Source: an uncultured Clostridia bacterium
GTDB taxonomy: Bacteria > Bacillota > Clostridia > Christensenellales > UBA1242
DNA: 64,000 nucleotides
Assembly: GCA_934754375.1 (NCBI GenBank)
Contig: CAKVHT010000001.1
Coordinates: forward strand, 496,001-560,000
Direction of reading: 5' to 3'
Shown here piece by piece: positions 44,596 through 52,983 of the stretch; positions within the stretch are counted from its first letter, which is position 1; every line of letters begins with the position of its first letter. The position numbers and the translations under genes were made by a program. The notes under the pieces were generated by a model that ran no database searches, was not told the DNA's origin, and worked only from the letters and a program-made list of their open reading frames with translations.

Positions 44596-44624
44596 ATTAT
44601 AACAGACGATTGGCTTAAAGTCAA
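44596..44624 (-). promoter_or_regulatory. Promoter of engB
   Basis: TTGACT (44624-44619), 17-base spacer, TATAAT (44601-44596); -10 ends 9 bases before the ATG, so the leader is at most a few bases. Confidence 0.75.
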
Positions 44625-44700
44625 TTTTATTTTACATACGGCGATGATTAAAAAATTTAATAGTTTTGGCCAAAATATTGAAAGATATTATTGACTTTTT

Positions 44701-44714
44701 CGAACATTTGTTCC
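44701..44714 (+). promoter_or_regulatory. LexA (SOS) box of dinB
   Basis: CGAACATTTGTTCC is a GAAC-N4-GTTC inverted repeat of the Gram-positive LexA type, one base off CGAACRNRYGTTYC in the spacer. It lies right after TTGACT (44691-44696) and before the AT-rich -10 region (TTATAT/TATACT, 44716-44724), so LexA would block the promoter. Confidence 0.8.
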
Positions 44715-44743
44715 ATTATATACTATATAAAAGGAGTGTAAGT

Positions 44744-45916
44744 ATGGATAGGGTTATTTTTCATGTTGATTGCAACAATTTTTACGCATCTGTTGAATGT
44801 TTGCTCAATCCATCTTTAAAAAACTATGCCGTTGCCGTGGCTGGAGACCCACACAAACGAACTGGTATCATACTGGCAAAAAATTATTTGGCACGTGCAT
44901 TTGGAGTTAAAACTGGAGAAGCAATTTGGGAAGCAAAACAAAAATGCCCCACCCTTGTTTGCGTTGCCCCAAAGCATGAAAAATATCAAGAATATAGCGA
45001 AAAATGCCACGAAATATTTTATCAATACACTGATTTGATTGAGCCATTTGGCATTGACGAATGCTGGCTTGATGTTACAGGCAGTTTAAAATTGTTTAAT
45101 TGCACGCCTTTGGAGTTGGCAACCAAAATACAAGCTCAAATAAAGCAAGAATTAGGTTTGTCGGTTTCTATCGGCATTTCATGGGCAAAAACACTTGCTA
45201 AACTTGGCAGTGATATGAAAAAACCAATGGGTTTAACTGTAATAGACAGGAACAATCATCTTGACATTCTTAAAAAAACAAAAATTGACGACATGATAAT
45301 GATTGGCAAACACACCTCTGAAAAATTGCACAAAATGAATGTCAATACACTTTTTGACTTGCATAACCTTTCCCCTGCCTTTTTGCAATCACATTTTGGT
45401 GCTGTTGGTGTTTATCTTTACAATTCAGTAAATGGCATTGATGACGATAAACTTATCACACCAAAAGACGAAGACACTAAAAGTGTTGGCAACGGTGCAA
45501 CCGCAGTTAAAGATATGACCACAATTGAAGAAATCAAAAATTTTTTGCATGATTTGGCAAGCAAAGTGTCAAAACGCATGAGAGCACATAATTTTAAAGC
45601 TAACACAATTCATTTGGGCATAAAATATGCAGATTTTTCTTACTCTGCCATGCAACACAAAAAAAGTGTCTATTTCAGCAATGAACAAGATATTTTTAAT
45701 TATTCTTACGAAATGTTTGTGGGCTTGGCTGGAACAAAGTTCGCCCCTGTGCGAGCATTACGCATATCTGTTAGCAATTTGATTTCTGGACAAGAACAAC
45801 AAGTAAATTTGTTCACTAATCATAAAAACGAAAATCTTTGCTCTGCCATTGATAAACTTAAAGATAAATTTGGAGAAGATGTAATTTCTTTTGCCAAAGA
45901 TTATAAATCATTTTAA
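44744..45916 (+). CDS. dinB: Y-family DNA polymerase IV (DinB)
   Basis: 390 aa. Translesion polymerase. Catalytic blocks: HVDCNNFYASVE (first Asp and steric gate Tyr), and FGIDECWLDVTG with the second acidic pair; then finger, thumb (MIGKHTSEKLHKM helix-hairpin-helix) and little-finger domains. Ends without an obvious beta-clamp peptide except QEQQVNLF (~370-377), a good match to the QxxLF-type clamp motif. ATG at 44744 chosen because of AAAAGGAG; an upstream in-frame ATG lies across the LexA box. SOS induction is expected. Confidence 0.95.
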   Translation: MDRVIFHVDCNNFYASVECLLNPSLKNYAVAVAGDPHKRTGIILAKNYLARAFGVKTGEAIWEAKQKCPTLVCVAPKHEKYQEYSEKCHEIFYQYTDLIEPFGIDECWLDVTGSLKLFNCTPLELATKIQAQIKQELGLSVSIGISWAKTLAKLGSDMKKPMGLTVIDRNNHLDILKKTKIDDMIMIGKHTSEKLHKMNVNTLFDLHNLSPAFLQSHFGAVGVYLYNSVNGIDDDKLITPKDEDTKSVGNGATAVKDMTTIEEIKNFLHDLASKVSKRMRAHNFKANTIHLGIKYADFSYSAMQHKKSVYFSNEQDIFNYSYEMFVGLAGTKFAPVRALRISVSNLISGQEQQVNLFTNHKNENLCSAIDKLKDKFGEDVISFAKDYKSF

Positions 45917-45945
45917 AAACATGTTGATTTGCATACAATAACAAT

Positions 45946-46497
45946 GTGAAAAAAAGTTTGACAGTGGTTTTCATATTGACTTTCGTGGTTGCAATTTTAT
46001 CAACATGTTTTTTTATTGTTAAATCAAAAATTTACCCAATCAAGTACACTGATGAAATAAATCTATATTCAACACAATTTGAACTGTCACCCAGCCTGGT
46101 TGCAAGTGTTGTTAATGTTGAAAGTTCTTTTAACAAAAATGCCGTATCAAACAAAGGTGCAATTGGTTTGATGCAGATAAAATTGTCCACAGCAAAATTT
46201 ATGATTCAGTATTACAAATTAAATATTGAAATCTCAAAAGAACAACTGTTTGATGTTTCAAAAAATTTATATTTTGGTTGTATGTATCTAAAATATTTAA
46301 CACTAAAATTTAACAATATTGACACCGCTCTTGCAAGTTATAATGCTGGTGAAACTGTGGTTAGAAATTGGCTGAAAAACGAAAACTATTCAAACGACAA
46401 TCAAACATTAAAATTGATACCATATAGAGAAACAAACAACTATGTTTTGAAAGTAAATAAAAATTTGAAATTTTATAAAAAAATTTTTAAAAATTAA
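45946..46497 (+). CDS. Lytic transglycosylase (SLT domain)
   Basis: 183 aa. N-terminal TM or signal anchor (~5-25), then a goose-lysozyme-like domain with the catalytic Glu59 in VVNVESSFNKNAVSN, the GAIGLMQI motif and ALASYNAGETVV. Cuts glycan strands outside the membrane. GTG start; no ribosome site is visible, and TACAAT lies 6 bases upstream. May be co-transcribed with dinB (29 bases apart), which would be an odd pairing. Confidence 0.9.
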   Translation: MKKSLTVVFILTFVVAILSTCFFIVKSKIYPIKYTDEINLYSTQFELSPSLVASVVNVESSFNKNAVSNKGAIGLMQIKLSTAKFMIQYYKLNIEISKEQLFDVSKNLYFGCMYLKYLTLKFNNIDTALASYNAGETVVRNWLKNENYSNDNQTLKLIPYRETNNYVLKVNKNLKFYKKIFKN

Positions 46498-46895
46498 TAT
46501 TTTTACAATATTTTTTAAAGTTTTTGATAAAAAAATAAATTTATTTTTATAAATTGGTTCGACAAAATATGGCAGAAATAATATCATGTTTTTACCATTT
46601 TGAAAATTTTTATTTACAATTTGATATTGTATATTTAATTGTTTCAGTTTTATTTTATTATGGTATTAAGTTTAATTAAAAAATAGCATAAAAAACGGCG
46701 ATATTTCATAAAAAATATAAAAAAATAAGCATTTTTCAATAAAAAAACACCCATTTTTTTGATTTTGTTGCAATTTTTATATATAATTTTCAACTATTTA
46801 CAAATTATAAATTAATTATTTTTTTTATTATATTTTGATATACCAAGATTATAACATCTAAAACAAACTTAAAGCCTAAAAAACTTGAAAAAAAT
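46498..46895. other. Very AT-rich non-coding gap
   Basis: 398 bases, strikingly richer in A and T than the flanks, with long A and T runs, between convergent genes. No terminator with a GC stem, no RNA gene and no convincing ORF are visible; a 36-codon plus-strand frame at 46569 lacks a ribosome site. Confidence 0.7.
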
Positions 46896-48005
46896 TTATT
46901 TTTTACATTGAAAATATCTATTTTTTATTGTTTTTTGTTTGCTCAATTTAATTTTAATATTATTTTTTAATATTGAAATACTTGCATGTGATTTTCTTTT
47001 TGATTTTAATTTAATAAGATTGATTGTTATCATAACAATCAAAACCAAAACAAATACTGCACTAAAAATTCCTGACACAACATACAAATATTGAACAATA
47101 AAAGCATACCCAACTTGAGACAAAATCAAATTGAAAATTACAATCATGCTTGCCCCAAACCAACTTCGATTTTTACACAAAATTGTTTGCATATTATAAC
47201 TGCATATCATCAATGTTGAAAACAATGCCAACACCAAAGTTGCAAAATATATATAGTAAAATGCAGGACTGATATTTGCACTCAATTCAAACATTGGCAT
47301 ATCTGTTGAAAAGTTATTGCTAGCCAACACAAGTATATTTAAAAGTATAATCAAACAGATTGTTAGTATAGCAAACAATTTGCCTTTGCTTTTTAATTTC
47401 ACTTCAAACAAAACTGGCAATGCTGCAACAAAATTGTTCACTCCAAACAACAGCCCATACACCACTGCCACCACCCCATTTTGATTGCAAATTTCAAAAT
47501 GGACATTTGACGGATTTATATTACCGATTGAATTAAGCACAATTGTTGCAATCATAACTGGAATAATAAAATTTGCAACAAACCTTATTTTATCAATGCC
47601 ACCACGAAGCAACAACAAAGTAACCACACTCAAAATAAAAGACGGCAATTTAAAGCCCACCCCAAAAAAAGTTTCAAATAAATAGTCCGCACCAGCAAGC
47701 ATCCCCGCACAAGTGATTGCAAAATTAACCAACATAACAGCTGTGCTCAACCTACTTAAAACGCCAAATATTTTTGCGTTAAAGTCATTGTAACTTTTAA
47801 GTTCTAATTTATTTTTGATATAGGACACAATGTAAAATAGGTAAATATAAAGAAGACCAAAGCAAATTAGACTTACAAAAGACATCTTTCCAAAATTAAA
47901 GAAAAACACGCCAATTTCTTTACCTGACGCAAAACCAACACCAATAACCGCACTCAACAATAAAAAATAGTCCACAACAGTGGACCATAATTTGCCACCT
48001 TTCAT
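46896..48005 (-). CDS. YkvI-family membrane transporter-like protein
   Basis: 369 aa, about ten membrane segments. The opening GVGFASGKEIGVFFFNFG matches the signature of YkvI proteins, which share the amino acid transporter (LeuT) fold; GVNNFVAALPVLFE is another family block. Substrate unknown. The last ~35 residues form a basic Lys/Ser/Asn tail unlike the usual ending, coded in very AT-rich DNA. No clear ribosome site before the ATG. Confidence 0.8.
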   Translation of the reverse strand: MKGGKLWSTVVDYFLLLSAVIGVGFASGKEIGVFFFNFGKMSFVSLICFGLLYIYLFYIVSYIKNKLELKSYNDFNAKIFGVLSRLSTAVMLVNFAITCAGMLAGADYLFETFFGVGFKLPSFILSVVTLLLLRGGIDKIRFVANFIIPVMIATIVLNSIGNINPSNVHFEICNQNGVVAVVYGLLFGVNNFVAALPVLFEVKLKSKGKLFAILTICLIILLNILVLASNNFSTDMPMFELSANISPAFYYIYFATLVLALFSTLMICSYNMQTILCKNRSWFGASMIVIFNLILSQVGYAFIVQYLYVVSGIFSAVFVLVLIVMITINLIKLKSKRKSHASISILKNNIKIKLSKQKTIKNRYFQCKK

Positions 48006-48101
48006 ACTTTAAATTATGAAAAGTGTTTTTAATTAATAACCAAACATATAAAATCGAATAGCATTTGAAATCAACTTTACAAATAGAATAAGCCTATCAA
48101 A

Positions 48102-48815
48102 TTACTTTTCAAACATAATCACTCTTCCGCAGTGTTCACAAGTAAGCAATTTTTGATTTTTAAGTTTTTCAATAAAATTCAAACTTAATTCAACCTTGCA
48201 ACCACCACAAAATTCATTTTCAAGTGGCACAAACACTGGGAAAATACCATTATTTTTCATAGTTTTATACTTCTCGTATTTGTCTTTATCTTTCACAGTA
48301 GTTTCAAGTTCTGCAATTTTCTTTTGAATATCAGCAATTTTTGGTGCAACTTCCTTTTGTTTTGCGTCAATACGGGCTTTTATTGAAACTGAACGCATTT
48401 TAGCATCAGTCAACTTTTGTGAAAGTTCTTGAGATTTGCGCACAACTTCTTCTGCTTTGCGCACAAGTTCTTCCATTTGACGGCTCTCTTCGCTCAATTC
48501 TCCAACCAAACTGTTTGCTTCGCCAATAAGTGTTGAAACATTTTCAAGGCTGATATTTTCCGTATTCTCTTTTCTAACTATGGCACTTTCGCCTTGCAAA
48601 CGTGCAAATTTGCTAGAAGCCAAATTATAATTTTTTATGATATCGTTTGCTTGTTTTTCAAGTTGTTCCAACCTGGTGCGACCTTCAGCCATAAATTTTT
48701 TATAGTTTTGAAAATCAACACTTGCTGGACATTTTGCAACTTCACGTTCCAATGCTCTGATTTGCCTATCCAACTTTTGAATTTCCAAAATTTGTTTATC
48801 AACAACTGTTTCCAT
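48102..48815 (-). CDS. Coiled-coil zinc-ribbon protein (DUF164/CT398 type)
   Basis: 237 aa. A long antiparallel coiled coil (~1-185) followed by a C4 zinc ribbon: CGGCKVEL at ~203-210 and CEHCGRVI at ~226-233. Relatives such as the chlamydial CT398 bind sigma factors or act in tRNA/nucleic-acid contexts. Here the ATG directly abuts the rpoD stop, so it is co-translated with sigma-A; a link to transcription is plausible. Confidence 0.85.
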   Translation of the reverse strand: METVVDKQILEIQKLDRQIRALEREVAKCPASVDFQNYKKFMAEGRTRLEQLEKQANDIIKNYNLASSKFARLQGESAIVRKENTENISLENVSTLIGEANSLVGELSEESRQMEELVRKAEEVVRKSQELSQKLTDAKMRSVSIKARIDAKQKEVAPKIADIQKKIAELETTVKDKDKYEKYKTMKNNGIFPVFVPLENEFCGGCKVELSLNFIEKLKNQKLLTCEHCGRVIMFEK

Positions 48816-49919
48816 CTATCTTCTCCCTTTATCTTTTTCTTCATCTTCGTCCATCAAATCATCTTTAAGTTTTTTCAATTTTGATGGGTGGCGAAGTTTT
48901 CTTAATGCCTTAGCCTCGATTTGACGGATACGTTCACGTGTTACAGAAAATTCACGTCCAACTTCTTCCAAAGTACGTGGGTGAGCATCGTCCAAACCAT
49001 AACGCAAACGGATAACTTTTTGCTCCCTTGGTGTTAAAGTTTCAAGCACACTCATAAGTTGTTCTTTAAGCATATTTTGTTGAGCAATCTCTTGTGGAGA
49101 TAAAGCGCTATCGTCTGGAATAATATCTCCAATTTTGCTATCTTCTTCATGCCCCATTTTGCTTTCAAGTGAAATTGGGTCTTGTGAAATACGTTGAACT
49201 TCAACAACTTTGTCAACTGTTGTGCCCAAACGTGCAGCAATTTCCTCAAGGGTTGGGTCTCTGCCCAATTCTTGCAACAACTCACGCACAGCCTTGTTAT
49301 GTTTTAAAATTGTTTCAACCATGTGAACAGGCACACGCATCAATCTTGCTTGGTCTGATATAGCACGTGTGATGCTTTGCCTAATCCACCAAGTGCCATA
49401 AGTTGAAAATTTATATCCTTTTGTGTAATCAAATTTATCAACCGCCTTAAACAAACCCAAATTGCCTTCTTGAATCAAGTCCAATAATGGCATATTATGT
49501 TTATTTTGATAACGTTTTGCAATACTAACAACCAAACGCAAGTTGCTTTCGCAAAGCTTGTTACGAGCCTCAACACTATGTTCTTCAATGATTTGACGGC
49601 TCAATTCTTTCTCTTCTTCCGCTGTTAAAAGTGGAATGTTGCCAATTTCTTTGAGATACATTTTAACTGGGTCATTGACATTGATTTGACTTATAATATT
49701 TTGAAATTCTTTATCATCAACCGGAATATCGCTAACTGAATCAGTGATTGTTATGCCATGTGCAACCATAAATTGTTTAATTTGTTCAACTTGTTCTGCA
49801 TCAATATCGTCATATTTGTTGATAAGTTTGCTTACAAAATTATCTTCTGAAATACTGCGTTGATGATTATCTTTGAATTGTTGAAGCAACTTTTGTTCTA
49901 TTTCTTCTACATTAACCAT
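48816..49919 (-). CDS. rpoD: Housekeeping sigma factor SigA/RpoD
   Basis: 367 aa. Short region 1.1, then region 1.2 (DPVKMYLKEIG), 2.1-2.4 (RNKLCESNLRLVVSIAKRY, DLIQEGNLGLFKAVDKF, YGTWWIRQSI), region 3, and 4.2 with the helix-turn-helix TLEEVGREFSVTRERIRQIE. Typical Firmicute primary sigma. Its ATG overlaps the end of the sigma-like gene by 8 bases, with AAGGAG inside that gene, so translation is coupled along dnaG - sigma-like - rpoD - zinc ribbon. Confidence 0.98.
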   Translation of the reverse strand: MVNVEEIEQKLLQQFKDNHQRSISEDNFVSKLINKYDDIDAEQVEQIKQFMVAHGITITDSVSDIPVDDKEFQNIISQINVNDPVKMYLKEIGNIPLLTAEEEKELSRQIIEEHSVEARNKLCESNLRLVVSIAKRYQNKHNMPLLDLIQEGNLGLFKAVDKFDYTKGYKFSTYGTWWIRQSITRAISDQARLMRVPVHMVETILKHNKAVRELLQELGRDPTLEEIAARLGTTVDKVVEVQRISQDPISLESKMGHEEDSKIGDIIPDDSALSPQEIAQQNMLKEQLMSVLETLTPREQKVIRLRYGLDDAHPRTLEEVGREFSVTRERIRQIEAKALRKLRHPSKLKKLKDDLMDEDEEKDKGRR

Positions 49920-50430
49920 TATTTTTCTCCTTGTTATTCAAAATGTTTGCTCTTACCCAAAACACAACATAATCATCAAAATTAATGCGTGCTTTTGGAT
50001 TGTAATGCTCCACAGCATCAAGCAAACCAATATTTGCATTTTGAACCAAATCTTGCAAATCTTCATCTTTGTTTAAAGTTTTATAATCTATGCACATATA
50101 CAGCACGTCCAACAACTTGCTTGCCACAATTTCATGTTTTAAAGTTTGGTTATGGTTTGTTGCATATTCTTTTAACTTTGCATTTAATTCAACTTTATTT
50201 AATTTTTTAACCTTTTTTAAATCAGCAAAATAATCAATCACCAATTCTAAATCTTGTTCATTTAACTCTTCTGTTATACTGCTGTCAAATGTTGAACGGA
50301 AAAAATGGTTTACATCTTTCCTTTTATATCTGCCTTGTCCAGCAAGTTCAAGATACAATTCGTCAACATTTGGCGCACCAAGATTGGTTAAATATTTATA
50401 TAGTTCATCTTTTTTATCTATTGTTATCAC
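49912..50430 (-). CDS. Truncated sigma-70-like protein (region 2 only)
   Basis: 172 aa. Residues ~98-164 read like sigma region 2: a region 2.1-like helix, DLQDLVQNANIGLLDAVEHY (124-143) against RpoD DLIQEGNLGLFKAVDKF, and INFDDYVVFWVRANIL (149-164) against the aromatic region 2.3. It then stops, so region 3, the -35 reading region 4 and most of 2.4 are absent. Residues 1-95 match nothing I know. GTG at 50430 selected (AAGGAG five bases upstream), two bases after the dnaG stop. The core-binding surface may survive without promoter recognition. Confidence 0.8.
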   Translation of the reverse strand: MITIDKKDELYKYLTNLGAPNVDELYLELAGQGRYKRKDVNHFFRSTFDSSITEELNEQDLELVIDYFADLKKVKKLNKVELNAKLKEYATNHNQTLKHEIVASKLLDVLYMCIDYKTLNKDEDLQDLVQNANIGLLDAVEHYNPKARINFDDYVVFWVRANILNNKEKNNG

Positions 50431-50432
50431 AA

Positions 50433-52205
50433 TCACTCCTTCATTTTGTTTGTGATGTCTTGAAGTTTTGTTAAAAATTCAATTTGCTCATCTTCTGTTG
50501 TTGCTGAAAGCATTTTTTGCTTGATTTTTTCACGTTCTTGCTCCAAAGCGTAACGTTTGACACGCTTAATAGTGTCATTTAAATAAGCATTAAAAACCTT
50601 TTCATCCGGAAAGTTATAATTAATCACACGGTCTATAAGTGAATTATTATCTATATTAAATTCATCAAACAACCCAGCAACTGATATGTTTTTATTTTCG
50701 GACAACTTTTGTTTTAAATATTCATAAACTGGTTTAAGTTCATCATCAGCACTGAAAATTACTTCAATATCTGCTAAGTTATCAACCTTTTTATAAAGAA
50801 TTGATGCAAGCAACATGATTTTGCTTTCCAGCAAATAATTATCTGTGATTTTTTCTGGAACAATCAACTGTTGCTCATCATTTTGCCTATTCTCGTTTTG
50901 TGTTACATTCAAACTCTTGCGCAACGCATCAATAGGTATCTTAACCAATTTTTGAACAACGCCTAAATACACTTCTTGCTCTGCTGGGGTTGAAAATTTA
51001 GATATGTAATTTAAACTTTCTTGAATATATTTTGTTCGATCGGAATTGTTATTTAAATCATATTTTTTAGAACTATCATTCAGCACAAAATCAACACAAT
51101 CAATTGCCGAACTTAACACTTCTAAAAATTTTTCTTTACCATATTTTTTGATAAATTCATCCGGGTCTTTTGCCCCAACTAGGCGAACAACTTTCACGTT
51201 TAGCCCGCCTTCTTTAAGCACATCAATTGCCTTATATGTTGCATTTGCACCAGCGCTATCGCCGTCCAAACACAAAATCACATTTTCAACAAGTTGTTTG
51301 ATTTTTCGTGTATGTTGACTTGTAAGTGCTGTGCCCATACAACCTATTGTGTTGGTTATACCCGCTTGATGACAAGCAATAACATCAATATGACCTTCAA
51401 CAATAACAATGGTGTCTAGCATGTTATTTTGCTTTTTTAAATCTCTAACAAAGTTAAAACCAAACATGATTTCACTTTTGTTAAACACAATGGTTTGCGG
51501 TGTGTTTTTATATTTTGTATGTTCAACATTTTGTTCAACCGACCTGCCTGAAAAAGCAACAACATCGCCAAATCCATTAAAAATTGGAAACATCAGTCTT
51601 CTGCCGTAAAAGTCATAAACTCTGCCATTCTCGCTTGTCCCAATAACACCTGCTTTTGTCATATCCTCGTAACTAAAGCCAAGTTTTTTTAAATGTTTTG
51701 GCAAACTATCATAATCTAGAGAAGCCCCAATTTGAAATTTTGAAATCATTTCATCATTAATGCCACGTGTTTGAAGATATTTATATTGCTCAGTATTGTG
51801 GTTGTTTAACAAGTTATTATGATAAAAATCGGTTGTTGCACGCAAAATTTGATAAACTCTTTCACGTTCACGCTTGCGCTTTTGCATTTCAACATTGTCA
51901 ACATCTGTTGGCATCTCTAACCCAGCATTCTTTGCAAGCATTTCAACAGCTGTCAAAAAGTCAACATTTTCCATTTTCATAACGAGAGTTATGACATTTC
52001 CGCTCTCCCCACAACCAAAGCATTTATAAAATTGAGCATCTTGCTTGATTGAAAAAGAAGGCGTTTTTTCATTATGGAACGGACAGCATGCCCAAAAATT
52101 TCCACCACGCCTGTTGAGTGTGAGATATTTAGATGCAACATCAACTATATCGTTTTTAGAACGGACTTCGTCAATGAAATCGTTTGGCAACCCACCTTTT
52201 ATCAT
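50433..52205 (-). CDS. dnaG: DNA primase
   Basis: 590 aa. N-terminal zinc finger (CCPFHNEKTPSF ... CFGCGESG, ~40-66), TOPRIM domain with IVIVEGHIDVIA and LCLDGDSAGANAT, and a C-terminal helicase-binding domain. Primes lagging strands. First gene of the macromolecular synthesis operon dnaG - sigma-like - rpoD - zinc ribbon. Shine-Dalgarno AAGGAGAAC. The 251-base upstream gap is AT-rich with only the neighbour's terminator. Confidence 0.98.
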   Translation of the reverse strand: MIKGGLPNDFIDEVRSKNDIVDVASKYLTLNRRGGNFWACCPFHNEKTPSFSIKQDAQFYKCFGCGESGNVITLVMKMENVDFLTAVEMLAKNAGLEMPTDVDNVEMQKRKRERERVYQILRATTDFYHNNLLNNHNTEQYKYLQTRGINDEMISKFQIGASLDYDSLPKHLKKLGFSYEDMTKAGVIGTSENGRVYDFYGRRLMFPIFNGFGDVVAFSGRSVEQNVEHTKYKNTPQTIVFNKSEIMFGFNFVRDLKKQNNMLDTIVIVEGHIDVIACHQAGITNTIGCMGTALTSQHTRKIKQLVENVILCLDGDSAGANATYKAIDVLKEGGLNVKVVRLVGAKDPDEFIKKYGKEKFLEVLSSAIDCVDFVLNDSSKKYDLNNNSDRTKYIQESLNYISKFSTPAEQEVYLGVVQKLVKIPIDALRKSLNVTQNENRQNDEQQLIVPEKITDNYLLESKIMLLASILYKKVDNLADIEVIFSADDELKPVYEYLKQKLSENKNISVAGLFDEFNIDNNSLIDRVINYNFPDEKVFNAYLNDTIKRVKRYALEQEREKIKQKMLSATTEDEQIEFLTKLQDITNKMKE

Positions 52206-52430
52206 CAGTTCTCCTTACAAAGCACAAAATACAACATGAAAAAATTTATTCCTAAACAAATTTCATATTTCAGTTAAAAAAAAGACAATTTTAACAAATT
52301 TTAAATTTCTCTCTTCATAACTAAATACTACCAAATACTTAAAAGTCCTAAAAAATTTCTTAAAAAAGCCAAAATTTTTTTTTAAAACTAACCATTTTGT
52401 TGAAAAAAGTCTTTTTCCCAAAAACGGAAT

Positions 52431-52455
52431 AAAAAAAGGCAAACACTGCCTTATT
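52431..52455 (-). terminator. Terminator after the SHOCT-domain gene
   Basis: AAGGCA/TGCCTT stem (52436-52441 with 52447-52452), T run on the minus strand. Confidence 0.75.
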
Positions 52456-52456
52456 T

Positions 52457-52972
52457 TTATAAATTTTTGTTGATAACTTCTTCACGCAAACGTTCATATT
52501 CTTCTTCAGTTATCATGTTTTTGCGTTTTAATTCATCAAGTTTTTCAATTTCAGATTTAATGTAATCAACTTTGCTGGTTATTTCATAATCATTGTCATG
52601 CAAAGTGATATCACCATTATCTTCATGTTGCTTCATGTTTTGATTGAACATTTTGATGCGGTATTGTTCTGTGATAACAATCTCCACCCAAAAAGACACC
52701 AACCAAGGAATTATTCCATTAACAATATTCACAAACATAAGCACAACAAACAACATTCTGTTTTTTGTAAGCCAATCTGTGCCTTTATTCATCACGCAAA
52801 GATACACAATACCAGTTGTTAATGACAGTGCAACAGACAAACTATCCAAAACCACATTGTAAGCAACAATTTCTTTTGCTGTAAGTTCAAGGCAAAGCAT
52901 TATAACTGAAAGCAAGCCAGAGACCAAACAGATAATGCCTGAAATCATCAAAGTTTTTTTGCTATCTTTCAT
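52457..52972 (-). CDS. Membrane protein with C-terminal SHOCT domain
   Basis: 171 aa. Three to four membrane helices (about 9-28, 38-58, 70-100), a hydrophilic linker, and a C-terminal short helical domain (IEKLDELKRKNMITEEEYER, ~140-160) of the SHOCT type, which is often found at the ends of oligomeric membrane proteins. Specific role unknown. Twelve bases after the cysS stop, so probably the second gene of a cysS unit. Confidence 0.8.
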   Translation of the reverse strand: MKDSKKTLMISGIICLVSGLLSVIMLCLELTAKEIVAYNVVLDSLSVALSLTTGIVYLCVMNKGTDWLTKNRMLFVVLMFVNIVNGIIPWLVSFWVEIVITEQYRIKMFNQNMKQHEDNGDITLHDNDYEITSKVDYIKSEIEKLDELKRKNMITEEEYERLREEVINKNL

Positions 52973-52983
52973 AACATCTCCTA

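Noticed and set aside
46569..46679. 36-codon hydrophobic frame in the AT-rich gap
   Set aside because: No ribosome site or terminator; expected by chance in such AT-rich DNA.
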